A stretch of 64,000 nt of DNA from JABDMH01 sp965223105 (GTDB lineage: Bacteria > Bacteroidota > Bacteroidia > Chitinophagales > Saprospiraceae): contig OZ244987.1 in the NCBI GenBank assembly GCA_965223105.1, positions 4,278,001-4,342,000 of the forward strand, in the 5' to 3' direction. Each line of letters opens with the position of its first letter. Positions within the stretch are counted from its first letter, which is position 1. The notes under the pieces are model-generated. The model saw nothing but the letters and a program-made list of their open reading frames with translations, had not been told where the DNA came from and searched no databases. Made by a program: the position numbers and the translations under genes. Of the stretch, positions 49,185-58,736 are shown piece by piece.

Positions 49185-49385
49185 CGGTAGTAGGTGGGAC
49201 TTGGTCTTTGGTCTATAGTCTTTGGTTCGTATCCCCTCATGTAATGCGTTGTCTCCTCGATAGAAGACTCTTCAGACCACATTAACAACCCATGAGGATG
49301 ATCACCACCTCTAGGGCCCCCACTACACCTTGAAAACCCAAGCGCAACCTCACTCATAACTCATCACTCATCACTCATCACTCAT
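49185..49385 (+). repeat. Repeat family C copy downstream of the toxin-antitoxin pair
   Basis: GTAGGTGGGACTTGGTC, TTTGGTCTATAGTCTTTGG, CCCCTCATGTAATGCG, CTCCTCGATAGAAGAC and CCACATTAACAAC match the copy at 48150-48310, followed by a short ACTCATCACTCATCACTC run. The pair of direct repeats encloses the toxin-antitoxin operon. Confidence 0.8.
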
Positions 49386-49881
49386 AAATTCCTCTCACAT
49401 GATCAAATCTTCATATGTGTGTTAACTCAGTATAAACTTCTTTGATTAACAAGGACTTACGCAACCCAAATTTGCAAACAATCAAATTCTTTGTATATTT
49501 AGAATAGAATGAGATGCATTTTTTGAAATCACTCGTGGATTTCACGCCGTAAGAAATGATTGATTTTTACCGACTTTGCATCAACGAAAAAGAGTTGACC
49601 TTGTAAGAACACAAAACCGTAAATGTCACACTCAAATACGATTAGCTCCTTCGGCCGCCCGGCCACGAATCCTGTCACCTATTGATTAGTAAATCCTAGC
49701 ATTCAAATTGTACTTGTAATTCGTACCTAGGCTTTTTCAAGAAATAAGTTTGCATTATCATAGGCTCTTGTAAAGGGCTTATGCTGAATTCGCATTCATT
49801 TGAATGTGGTCATGTTTTATAACCTTTACAATTAAAGAAACCCGGGAAGAACTTCCCACTCAAAACTAAAACACAATTATT
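49386..49881. other. Leader and promoter region of giant gene 2
   Basis: About 500 AT-rich bases without an open frame. A GGCCGCCCGGCC stretch near 49653 could form a small stem. I could not place a Bacteroidota-type promoter (TTTG, then TAnnTTTG) with confidence. Confidence 0.4.
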
Positions 49882-52800
49882 ATGAGAAATGAATACCCTT
49901 TTAAGGCTTCCATGGCCAAATTTTTCTGCCTGCTTGTCTTTGTAGGACTGCTTATAATACCCTTGCAGCTAGATGCCCAAATGGACCCACCTTGTGAGGA
50001 TGCGGATCCACCGTGTACGACAGTTTGCCAGGATTGGAACTGGGATGGAACCAATATGGACGATTTTCCCCAAGATAATGATGCTAATGAAAATTTGGAC
50101 CAGGGTGAGAATGGTGACATCGGAAGTCCGATTAGTCCAGTCTTCTGGCAGAATGGAAACTTAAATCCAAATAACTCACATTTTGTTGAAGGACATTCAG
50201 TACCGTATAGGGCCACATTTAAGGATGTTCCAACATGTGTCCCTATACGCTTAACTTTGGAATGGGATGTGCTACAATCCGGGCACTTAGCCCTTGATTT
50301 TATTACTAACTATCAACAGTTAGAACCTCATGAAGGTCCTTTTGGCCATGCTTCAGAGGATGTCGATCCTTTGACTCAGCTTGATTTCACTGGCTGTAGT
50401 TTTACCACCGGATCACCTACGGATATGTATCCAATACCTGATCCAATGTTTGATGATATGCTCTCTAACGATGTCCTTCAAGATATCTATGCGGATTATG
50501 AAGCGGAATTCGGGGAGCAATACATGACGGTTTGGGGAGCTCAAATATGCGATATCTGGTACGGTGGTGAAAACGGGATTGAGGACTTTGCAGATTTGTC
50601 GGCCGATGCTTGTCTATATGGAGGAACTGGTACAGTCAAGCAGCAATTGACTATCGAATTCTTTGCGACTAGTTCTCAAGTAATTTTTGCATGGGGTGGT
50701 CATATTGCCAGATTTGAGGATTGGGGTACTTGCAGCATTACAGGAGAAGTCGCTACGGCTAGTGGCCTCTCGGGTTCTCCTTATCATATGCGACTTGATT
50801 GTTGGACATTAAACAACATCGGCCAACAGGATAGGTCGCTTAAGATTGATGCAGTATTTATTGACCCCGACTGTGATTTTGAAGGAGCGGAAGTTTGTGA
50901 GGGAGAATCGCATACCTTTACAGGTCCCTATGCAGATGCGGATGCAATGATTCCATTTGATGGGTATGAGTGGACACTTGTAGAGCCCACCAATGGGGCA
51001 ATAATAGACGGATCAAATACTGAAAGGGAAGTTACAGTAATTGCCGGTACTGATGACTATCAATTGCAACTAGTTACTACTTTGATAGCTGGGTCGAGAA
51101 CTTTTATGTCGCTTGATCCTTGCGTAGTTACTGTGATTGTAGATGCTAATCCTAGTTGTGATGCAGGAGGGCCATATGAGATTGACTGTAACAGTCCCAA
51201 TGGAGAGATCATGTTAACAGCGACGACGGATGCGACTACTCCAAGTTATAGCTGGAGCACGCCGGATGGCTTTATTGTCAGTGGTGCAAATACAGCTACT
51301 CCAACAGTAAATGCGGCGGGCACGTACAATGTTACGATCACCGATGAGGACAATGGGTGTACGAGTACATGTTCAGCAGCTGTGACGCTCGATGACACAC
51401 CACCAGATTGTGATGCAGGAGCAGACAAAGAACTGACGTGTACGATACTAAGCGTGACTCTTGATGGAAGTTCGACAACACAGGGAGCGACCTTTAGTTG
51501 GAGTGGCCCTGGCATAGTAAGTGGAGGCAATACGGCGACACCAACAGTTAATGCAGTCGGGACTTATATCTTAACAGTAACGGATCCTAGCAATGGGTGT
51601 ACGAGTACATGTTCAGCAGCTGTGACGCTCGATGACACACCACCAGATTGTGATGCAGGAGCAGACAAAGAACTGACGTGTACGATACTAAGCGTGACTC
51701 TTGATGGAAGTTCGACAACACAGGGAGCGACCTTTAGTTGGAGTGGCCCTGGCATAGTAAGTGGAGGCAATACGGCGACACCAACAGTTAATGCAGTCGG
51801 GACTTATATCTTAACAGTAACGGATCCTAGCAATGGGTGTACGAGTACATGTTCAGCAGCTGTGACGCTCGATGACACACCACCAGATTGTGATGCAGGA
51901 GCAGACAAAGAACTGACGTGCACGATACTAAGCGTGACTCTTGATGGAAGTTCGACAACACAGGGAGCGACCTTTAGTTGGAGTGGCCCTGGCATAGTAA
52001 GTGGAGGCAATACGGCGACACCAACAGTTAATGCAGTCGGGACTTATATCTTAACAGTAACGGATCCTAGCAATGGGTGTACGAGTACATGTTCAGCAGC
52101 TGTGACGCTCGATGACACACCACCAGATTGTGATGCAGGAGCAGACAAAGAACTGACGTGCACGATACTAAGCGTGACTCTTGATGGAAGTTCGACAACA
52201 CAGGGAGCGACCTTTAGTTGGAGTGGCCCTGGCATAGTAAGTGGAGGCAATACGGCGACACCAACAGTTAATGCAGTCGGGACTTATATCTTAACAGTAA
52301 CGGATCCTAGCAATGGATGTACGAGTACATGTTCAGCAGCTGTGACGCTCGATGACACACCACCAGATTGTGATGCAGGAGCAGACAAAGAACTGACGTG
52401 TACGATACTAAGCGTGACTCTTGATGGAAGTTCGACAACACAGGGAGCGACCTTTAGTTGGAGTGGCCCTGGCATAGTAAGTGGAGGCAATACGGCGACA
52501 CCAACAGTTAATGCAGTCGGGACTTATATCCTAACAGTAACGGATCCTAGCAATGGGTGTACGAGTACATGTTCAGCAGCTGTGACGCTCGATGACACAC
52601 CACCAGATTGTGATGCAGGAGCAGACAAAGAACTGACGTGTACGATACTAAGCGTGACTCTTGATGGAAGTTCGACAACACAGGGAGCGACCTTTAGTTG
52701 GAGTGGCCCTGGCATAGTAAGTGGAGGCAATACGGCGACACCAACAGTTAATGCAGTCGGGACTTATATCTTAACAGTAACGGATCCTAGCAATGGGTGT

Positions 52801-55455
52801 ACGAGTACATGTTCAGCAGCTGTGACGCTCGATGACACACCACCAGATTGTGATGCAGGAGCAGACAAAGAACTGACGTGTACGATACTAAGCGTGACTC
52901 TTGATGGAAGTTCGACAACACAGGGAGCGACCTTTAGTTGGAGTGGCCCTGGCATAGTAAGTGGAGGCAATACGGCGACACCAACAGTTAATGCAGTCGG
53001 GACTTATATCTTAACAGTAACGGATCCTAGCAATGGGTGTACGAGTACATGTTCAGCAGCTGTGACGCTCGATGACACACCACCAGATTGTGATGCAGGA
53101 GCAGACAAAGAACTGACGTGTACGATACTAAGCGTGACTCTTGATGGAAGTTCGACAACACAGGGAGCGACCTTTAGTTGGAGTGGCCCTGGCATAGTAA
53201 GTGGAGGCAATACGGCGACACCAACAGTTAATGCAGTCGGGACTTATATCTTAACAGTAACGGATCCTAGCAATGGGTGTACGAGTACATGTTCAGCAGC
53301 TGTGACGCTCGATGACACACCACCAGATTGTGATGCAGGAGCAGACAAAGAACTGACGTGCACGATACTAAGCGTGACTCTTGATGGAAGTTCGACAACA
53401 CAGGGAGCGACCTTTAGTTGGAGTGGCCCTGGCATAGTAAGTGGAGGCAATACGGCGACACCAACAGTTAATGCAGTCGGGACTTATATCTTAACAGTAA
53501 CGGATCCTAGCAATGGGTGTACGAGTACATGTTCAGCAGCTGTGACGCTCGATGACACACCACCAGATTGTGATGCAGGAGCAGACAAAGAACTGACGTG
53601 TACGATACTAAGCGTGACTCTTGATGGAAGTTCGACAACACAGGGAGCGACCTTTAGTTGGAGTGGCCCTGGCATAGTAAGTGGAGGCAATACGGCGACA
53701 CCAACAGTTAATGCAGTCGGGACTTATATCTTAACAGTAACGGATCCTAGCAATGGGTGTACGAGTACATGTTCAGCAGCTGTGACGCTCGATGACACAC
53801 CACCAGATTGTGATGCAGGAGCAGACAAAGAACTGACGTGCACGATACTAAGCGTGACTCTTGATGGAAGTTCGACAACACAGGGAGCGACCTTTAGTTG
53901 GAGTGGCCCTGGCATAGTAAGTGGAGGCAATACGGCGACACCAACAGTTAATGCAGTCGGGACTTATATCTTAACAGTAACGGATCCTAGCAATGGATGT
54001 ACGAGTACATGTTCAGCAGCTGTGACGCTCGATGACACACCACCAGATTGTGATGCAGGAGCAGACAAAGAACTGACGTGCACGATACTAAGCGTGACTC
54101 TTGATGGAAGTTCGACAACACAGGGAGCGACCTTTAGTTGGAGTGGCCCTGGCATAGTAAGTGGAGGCAATACGGCGACACCAACAGTTAATGCAGTCGG
54201 GACTTATATCTTAACAGTAACGGATCCTAGCAATGGATGTACGAGTACTTGCTCAGCGGTGGTGACTCAGGACATAACACCTCCAGATGTTAACTGCCCA
54301 TCATTCCAGCAAGTGTGCCTTGATAATGATGCATTCTTGTTGACAGGTGCAACACCTCCGGGAGGTATCTACTCAGGACAGGGTGTAGTAGATAATGGAG
54401 ATGGAACATACAGTTTTGATCCAAGCACAGCAGGCGTAGGTGTTCATACCATTACATATACATACACAGATCCCGGCAATGGCTGTGATGATGCTTGTAT
54501 GTTTGATATTGAAGTGATACGCTGTGTCGAAGAATGCACCTGGACTCCCGGATTCTGGAAAAATCATCCAAAAGAAATTTGTGGAGTACTTGGTGGAGAA
54601 GTTACTAAGGTGAAAGGAAAATCAACTTGTAATGGTGAGACGAGAGACATTGAGATAATCATCTGTGATCCGGAAGATCCTTATAATCCTGACGCAGACG
54701 CACATTACTTTTTGTCAGCCGACCAGATCTACTGCCTGTTCCATTATGACGGTGAAACTCGAGGAAGTGGTAAGAAAACCAACTGTACAAGCGATCCTGT
54801 CTTAGCTGAGATCATAGAATATTTTGAGCAGGCGCCAAATGGCATTACATTGCTGCATCATATCCTGGCAGCAAAGTTGAATCTAATCTATAATGGCACC
54901 CCCTTTGGAGATGTTCAGATTGGAGATTTGACTTGTGTTGATGAGAATAACGGTGTGAAAGTTCCAAAAATCTATTTTGGGTCACCAGATGCTAGCGCCA
55001 ATGAAATTTGCGATGTTACGATCTGCTTTGCGGCTGATGAATTCAGTGCTAGCTCTTTTTCTGCCTATATCGAACCTCTCACCGCCTTCAACGAATGCAA
55101 CAACACCTGTGGCCTACCGAGTCAAGAAGGCTCCAGCGACGTTGCTCCCGAATCCAACTTCCAGATCGTGGGTGATCTGATGGAAGAGGTCGATGCTCAG
55201 CACTTTGACGTCACTGCCTTCCCCAATCCGACTTCCAGCTACATCACGTTGAAGCTGGATAATGTACAAGAAGTAGGTGCTCTGGTACAGATTAGGGATG
55301 CCCTGGGTCGAATGGTTGAAGATCAGCAGCTGGATGCCAGTGGTGATATCCAGACCACCCTCAATCTGTCGGGCTATGCTGAAGGGCTGTATTTCGTAAG
55401 AGTACGCACCAACGAAGACTTTAAAACTTTGTCCTTCATCGTTGCCAGGCAATGA
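49882..55455 (+). CDS. Giant T9SS surface protein 2 with twelve PKD-like repeats
   Basis: 1857 residues. The signal peptide is within residues 11-33 (CLLVFVGLLIIPLQLDAQ). Residues about 35-330 hold the N-terminal domain shared with giant protein 1 (SGHLALDFITNYQQ, PFGHASEDVDP, FAWGGHIARFEDWG, GSPYHMRLD). After a PKD/Ig-like stretch come twelve 80-residue repeats, about 490-1450 (CDAGADKELTCTILSVTLDG, GATFSWSGPGIVSGGNTATP, GTYILTVTDPSNGCTSTCSA). Then follow a divergent repeat, a domain starting TWTPGFWKNHPKEICG (near 1554) seen in other secreted proteins, and a T9SS type A sorting domain (FDVTAFPNPTSSYITLKL to the end). The frame is intact despite the array. A surface or matrix role is likely; ligands are unknown. 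Confidence 0.93.
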   Translation: MRNEYPFKASMAKFFCLLVFVGLLIIPLQLDAQMDPPCEDADPPCTTVCQDWNWDGTNMDDFPQDNDANENLDQGENGDIGSPISPVFWQNGNLNPNNSHFVEGHSVPYRATFKDVPTCVPIRLTLEWDVLQSGHLALDFITNYQQLEPHEGPFGHASEDVDPLTQLDFTGCSFTTGSPTDMYPIPDPMFDDMLSNDVLQDIYADYEAEFGEQYMTVWGAQICDIWYGGENGIEDFADLSADACLYGGTGTVKQQLTIEFFATSSQVIFAWGGHIARFEDWGTCSITGEVATASGLSGSPYHMRLDCWTLNNIGQQDRSLKIDAVFIDPDCDFEGAEVCEGESHTFTGPYADADAMIPFDGYEWTLVEPTNGAIIDGSNTEREVTVIAGTDDYQLQLVTTLIAGSRTFMSLDPCVVTVIVDANPSCDAGGPYEIDCNSPNGEIMLTATTDATTPSYSWSTPDGFIVSGANTATPTVNAAGTYNVTITDEDNGCTSTCSAAVTLDDTPPDCDAGADKELTCTILSVTLDGSSTTQGATFSWSGPGIVSGGNTATPTVNAVGTYILTVTDPSNGCTSTCSAAVTLDDTPPDCDAGADKELTCTILSVTLDGSSTTQGATFSWSGPGIVSGGNTATPTVNAVGTYILTVTDPSNGCTSTCSAAVTLDDTPPDCDAGADKELTCTILSVTLDGSSTTQGATFSWSGPGIVSGGNTATPTVNAVGTYILTVTDPSNGCTSTCSAAVTLDDTPPDCDAGADKELTCTILSVTLDGSSTTQGATFSWSGPGIVSGGNTATPTVNAVGTYILTVTDPSNGCTSTCSAAVTLDDTPPDCDAGADKELTCTILSVTLDGSSTTQGATFSWSGPGIVSGGNTATPTVNAVGTYILTVTDPSNGCTSTCSAAVTLDDTPPDCDAGADKELTCTILSVTLDGSSTTQGATFSWSGPGIVSGGNTATPTVNAVGTYILTVTDPSNGCTSTCSAAVTLDDTPPDCDAGADKELTCTILSVTLDGSSTTQGATFSWSGPGIVSGGNTATPTVNAVGTYILTVTDPSNGCTSTCSAAVTLDDTPPDCDAGADKELTCTILSVTLDGSSTTQGATFSWSGPGIVSGGNTATPTVNAVGTYILTVTDPSNGCTSTCSAAVTLDDTPPDCDAGADKELTCTILSVTLDGSSTTQGATFSWSGPGIVSGGNTATPTVNAVGTYILTVTDPSNGCTSTCSAAVTLDDTPPDCDAGADKELTCTILSVTLDGSSTTQGATFSWSGPGIVSGGNTATPTVNAVGTYILTVTDPSNGCTSTCSAAVTLDDTPPDCDAGADKELTCTILSVTLDGSSTTQGATFSWSGPGIVSGGNTATPTVNAVGTYILTVTDPSNGCTSTCSAAVTLDDTPPDCDAGADKELTCTILSVTLDGSSTTQGATFSWSGPGIVSGGNTATPTVNAVGTYILTVTDPSNGCTSTCSAVVTQDITPPDVNCPSFQQVCLDNDAFLLTGATPPGGIYSGQGVVDNGDGTYSFDPSTAGVGVHTITYTYTDPGNGCDDACMFDIEVIRCVEECTWTPGFWKNHPKEICGVLGGEVTKVKGKSTCNGETRDIEIIICDPEDPYNPDADAHYFLSADQIYCLFHYDGETRGSGKKTNCTSDPVLAEIIEYFEQAPNGITLLHHILAAKLNLIYNGTPFGDVQIGDLTCVDENNGVKVPKIYFGSPDASANEICDVTICFAADEFSASSFSAYIEPLTAFNECNNTCGLPSQEGSSDVAPESNFQIVGDLMEEVDAQHFDVTAFPNPTSSYITLKLDNVQEVGALVQIRDALGRMVEDQQLDASGDIQTTLNLSGYAEGLYFVRVRTNEDFKTLSFIVARQ
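51352..54231 (+). repeat. 240-bp coding tandem repeat, 12 copies, silent variation only
   Basis: Units encode an 80-residue PKD/Ig-like domain. The CDAGADKELTC codons recur every 240 bases from about 51410 to 54050. The variants I see are TGT/TGC in one Cys codon (C in copies 3, 4, 9, 11 and 12), GGG/GGA in a Gly codon (A at the end of copies 4, 11 and 12) and TTA/CTA in a Leu codon (C at the end of copy 5). All are synonymous, so all copies have the same protein sequence. Confidence 0.95.
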
Positions 55456-55505
55456 ATGAGTAAGTGATCAGTGCACAAGAGCACAGAATCGAAATGAATT
55501 TGATA

Positions 55506-55529
55506 GCGCCATGGATCTTTCCATGGCGC
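55506..55529 (+). terminator. Hairpin after giant gene 2, probable terminator
   Basis: GCGCCATGG (55506-55514) and CCATGGCGC (55521-55529) form a perfect stem around ATCTTT, followed by TTCTTATCTT, a weak T tract. It sits between giant gene 2 and the PPC-repeat gene. It rules out the upstream start at 55511 for the latter, since that ATG lies inside the stem. Confidence 0.7.
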
Positions 55530-55549
55530 TTCTTATCTTAGAAAAGATC

Positions 55550-58513
55550 ATGAGACTAAAAACACGCACCCTAGGATTATTCCTAACCCTCCTTCCCTTA
55601 ATTGCAGCCGGTCAAACCTTTGTGTGGATGGGCAATCATCCTATTCCTGACACCATCTGTGATCCTGCCAATGATCTTGAGCTGGAGGTCAGCAGGGTAA
55701 GCCCTTCCACCATGGACGGCAGCTATGGGTTAGACAGTGTCTGCATCGACGTCACTCATGTCAGCACTCAAGAACTTACCATCTGGCTGATCTCACCGGC
55801 CAACACCGTCATATTGCTGTCTAGGGGAAATGGCGATGGTGCCAATTTCATCAATACCTGTTTTGACGGCAGAGGACCGGATGGGTCCATCATCACAGCA
55901 AGTTCACCCGCTACCGGGTCTTTCTTGCCCGAGGAGACGCTGGGGCAGCTCAATGACGGTACTGAGAGTGCCAACGGTACCTGGCGACTGCGCATATGTG
56001 ATTCAGTACCGAATGATGTGGGTACTGTTACTCGCTTCTCCATCACCTTCAGCAACACTCCGGCGACCCCACCACCCAGCAATGATGAATGTGCCACTCC
56101 CCTGTCCATTCCCGTTTCAACCAATACCAGCTGTATGGGCACTACCAGTGGTACACTTCTCGGAGCCTCAGCATCCTCCCAGGATGATCAATGTGCTGAA
56201 GCGGGTGGATTTGGCAATGACGTCTGGTTTTCCTTTCAGGCCAATGCCAACAGTCAAGATATTGTCGTCACCAATATTTCCGGATCTACCAATGAACTGG
56301 ACTTCCAACTACGCAGCAGTTGCAGCGATGGATCTCAGCTGATGTGCTACTTTGATCCCGCACCGGGTAGCAATGCCGAATTTGCTGTGGGAGGTTTGAT
56401 GATTGGTACCACCTATTTGTTGCGAGTGTCCTCTTTTGATGCAGAACCTCAGAATACCACCTTTGATATCTGCATTAAGAAACGGTCTGGTAGCCCAGCC
56501 AATGATGAATGTGCTCAAGCTACAACTGTTACAGTCAACAATGATGCAACCTGTACTCAGGTACAGAGCGGGACCCTAGCCAATGCCAGTCCTTCAACCC
56601 CGCTGCCCAATTGCTCCTTCTCCGATAATCATCAGTTTTTCAACGATGTTTGGTTTGAGTTCACCCCCCTTGCCTCCAGGCAAATGATTCAGATCATCAA
56701 TATTTTGGGGAGTACTAGCGAATTGATTTACGAGGTTTCAACCGGCACCTGTGGTAATTTGCAGACCATCTATTGCCATGAAGAACCGGACAATGCCTTT
56801 GTATTGTCAGGGTTGGATCTTGCGTCCACTTATTATCTGCGAGTAGCCTCAGAGTCCAATGATCCACAGACCACCACCTTTGACGTCTGTGTCAGACAGG
56901 CCCCTCCTGCACCCTCTAATGATGAGTGTACGGGAGCCATCGCCATTCCCATGAGCCCTCCGACCTGCGATAACCTGTTGTCCGGGACCCTTGATGGGGC
57001 TACCCAATCTCCGCAACCAGAATCCTGTAATTTTGGCTGGCCCATGCAAAATGATGTGTGGTTTTCATTCATCGCTACCGATGTATCCCACCAGATTGAG
57101 ATTTCGAATGTGCAGAATGCACCGGCCTTCTTCCTATACCAAATTTCTTCCGGCTCCTGTTCTGATTTAAGTCAGAAGCAGTGCTTCGGAATTTTCAATC
57201 AAAGTCCACTGACCGCCGACGACCTGACGATAGGAGAACAATATTTCTTGAGAATTGCTTCCTTGACCAGTACCTATCAAGCGACCACCTTCGATGTATG
57301 CATCCAGGGACCAGCCGCGACACCCCCCGCCAACGATGAGTGCACCAATGCCGTTCTGCTGACCGTCGCCGACTTCGACAACTGTGACCAGCAGGTGGGT
57401 GGCACCTTATTTGGGGCCACAAGCTCTAGTGTCGCCACCGGTTGTTCCGGAGGCTTTGGCAACTTTGATGACGACGTGTGGTTTAAATTCACGGCCGAGC
57501 AGATTACCCATCTGGTGGAAGTGAGCAATATTTCCGGTTCTACCCAAGATTTGAGCTTTGAGTTGCTGGACGATTGCTCTAGTCCCAATTCGCTGTACTG
57601 TCGCAGGAACAGTTCGGGAGATTTTATAAAATTCCAGCCGGGCGTTCTTAACATAGGCAGTACCTATTACATCCGCGTGGCCAGCTTCGATGCCGGCATT
57701 CAATCCACCACTTTTGATATCTGCGTGCGCGATTCCGTGCCCGATCCTCCCGACAATGATGATTGTTCCTCCGCTACTGAATTGACCGCTACCGATAGCG
57801 AGACATGCAATGCGGTCAGTGGCACCATGGTGGGATCAGGTGGTACAGTAGGTTTGCCCAATTGTGGGGGCAGCCACAATGCTGATGTGTGGTATCAGTT
57901 CGAGGCAGTGGCTGCCTCCCATGTCATCAATGTTTCTTCCATAACCGGGGGCACCCTAAACGGATTACAAGTTTTTTCAGGAAACTGTGGTTCCTTGAGT
58001 GAGCTGGCCTGCAAAGACGACTTTTCCGATGGCGATTTGCAGGTCGACGGACTAACCACTGGGTTGACGTACTACATTCGGGTGCTACAGCAATTTCCCA
58101 CTTCTGTTTCCTTTGATATTTGTGTAAAGGGAGCCCCTCCCTCCTGTACGCTTACTGTCACAACCACAGCCTCCAGCGGTCCTGGCAGCCTCCGGGAAGC
58201 CGTAGGCTGCAGCAGTGCCGGAGACACCATCCGCTTTGATGCCGCCGTACACAACAGCACCATCACCTTGGCTACACCTCAAATTGATATCCCCCACCCA
58301 CTAGTAATTCTGGCAAATCTAAGCGACAACATCACTCTGGGAAATTCCGATATGAATAATACCGATGTGCTCATTAGTATTCAGAATCCGTTGGTAATTA
58401 AAGGCCTTAGCATCAATGGCCTCACTGCTGAGTCTTTGATTCTCAAGATCGAACCGGGCGGCAGCTTGGAATTGGTGGCATCGGAAATGGTCAAGGGTAC
58501 GATAGATAATTAG
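55550..58513 (+). CDS. Secreted protein with P domain, five PPC-like repeats and a CSLREA-like end
   Basis: 987 residues from Met at 55550 (MRLKTRTLGLFLTLLPLIAA, a clear signal peptide). Residues about 30-180 resemble the proprotein convertase P domain (LDSVCIDVTHVSTQELTIWL and GTWRLRICDSVPNDVGTV). Five repeats of about 130-140 residues follow, each starting (S/A/D)ND(E/D)C and containing NDVWFxF, LxxGxTYxLRV and TTFDxC; they resemble bacterial pre-peptidase C-terminal domains. The end (CTLTVTTTASSGPGSLREAV) looks like the start of a CSLREA/beta-helix region and stops at GTIDN with no T9SS domain. The protein may therefore be truncated or released. No peptidase domain is present. A decayed copy of the 3' end lies at 61375-61613. 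Confidence 0.87.
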   Translation: MRLKTRTLGLFLTLLPLIAAGQTFVWMGNHPIPDTICDPANDLELEVSRVSPSTMDGSYGLDSVCIDVTHVSTQELTIWLISPANTVILLSRGNGDGANFINTCFDGRGPDGSIITASSPATGSFLPEETLGQLNDGTESANGTWRLRICDSVPNDVGTVTRFSITFSNTPATPPPSNDECATPLSIPVSTNTSCMGTTSGTLLGASASSQDDQCAEAGGFGNDVWFSFQANANSQDIVVTNISGSTNELDFQLRSSCSDGSQLMCYFDPAPGSNAEFAVGGLMIGTTYLLRVSSFDAEPQNTTFDICIKKRSGSPANDECAQATTVTVNNDATCTQVQSGTLANASPSTPLPNCSFSDNHQFFNDVWFEFTPLASRQMIQIINILGSTSELIYEVSTGTCGNLQTIYCHEEPDNAFVLSGLDLASTYYLRVASESNDPQTTTFDVCVRQAPPAPSNDECTGAIAIPMSPPTCDNLLSGTLDGATQSPQPESCNFGWPMQNDVWFSFIATDVSHQIEISNVQNAPAFFLYQISSGSCSDLSQKQCFGIFNQSPLTADDLTIGEQYFLRIASLTSTYQATTFDVCIQGPAATPPANDECTNAVLLTVADFDNCDQQVGGTLFGATSSSVATGCSGGFGNFDDDVWFKFTAEQITHLVEVSNISGSTQDLSFELLDDCSSPNSLYCRRNSSGDFIKFQPGVLNIGSTYYIRVASFDAGIQSTTFDICVRDSVPDPPDNDDCSSATELTATDSETCNAVSGTMVGSGGTVGLPNCGGSHNADVWYQFEAVAASHVINVSSITGGTLNGLQVFSGNCGSLSELACKDDFSDGDLQVDGLTTGLTYYIRVLQQFPTSVSFDICVKGAPPSCTLTVTTTASSGPGSLREAVGCSSAGDTIRFDAAVHNSTITLATPQIDIPHPLVILANLSDNITLGNSDMNNTDVLISIQNPLVIKGLSINGLTAESLILKIEPGGSLELVASEMVKGTIDN

Positions 58514-58736
58514 CCTATTGCAACGGTCAGAACAGGATTTATAGGATTTAAAGATTTACAGGATATGGTACTTCCCATTGGAGGAGTTTGCTACTTCAAA
58601 CCCATATCTCCCGACTTTTACCGTCTAAATTGCCATGGCATCTCTAATTTTCAAACAAGAGGCGCCCGATTCAACTGAAGACAGATCGGGTTCTTTAACA
58701 GCGTGTCCTTCTCAAAGGAAGATTCTCTAACAACAA

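Noticed and set aside
55511..55549. Upstream start for the PPC-repeat gene
   Set aside because: This ATG lies within the hairpin after giant gene 2, and the resulting N-terminus would precede a complete signal peptide.
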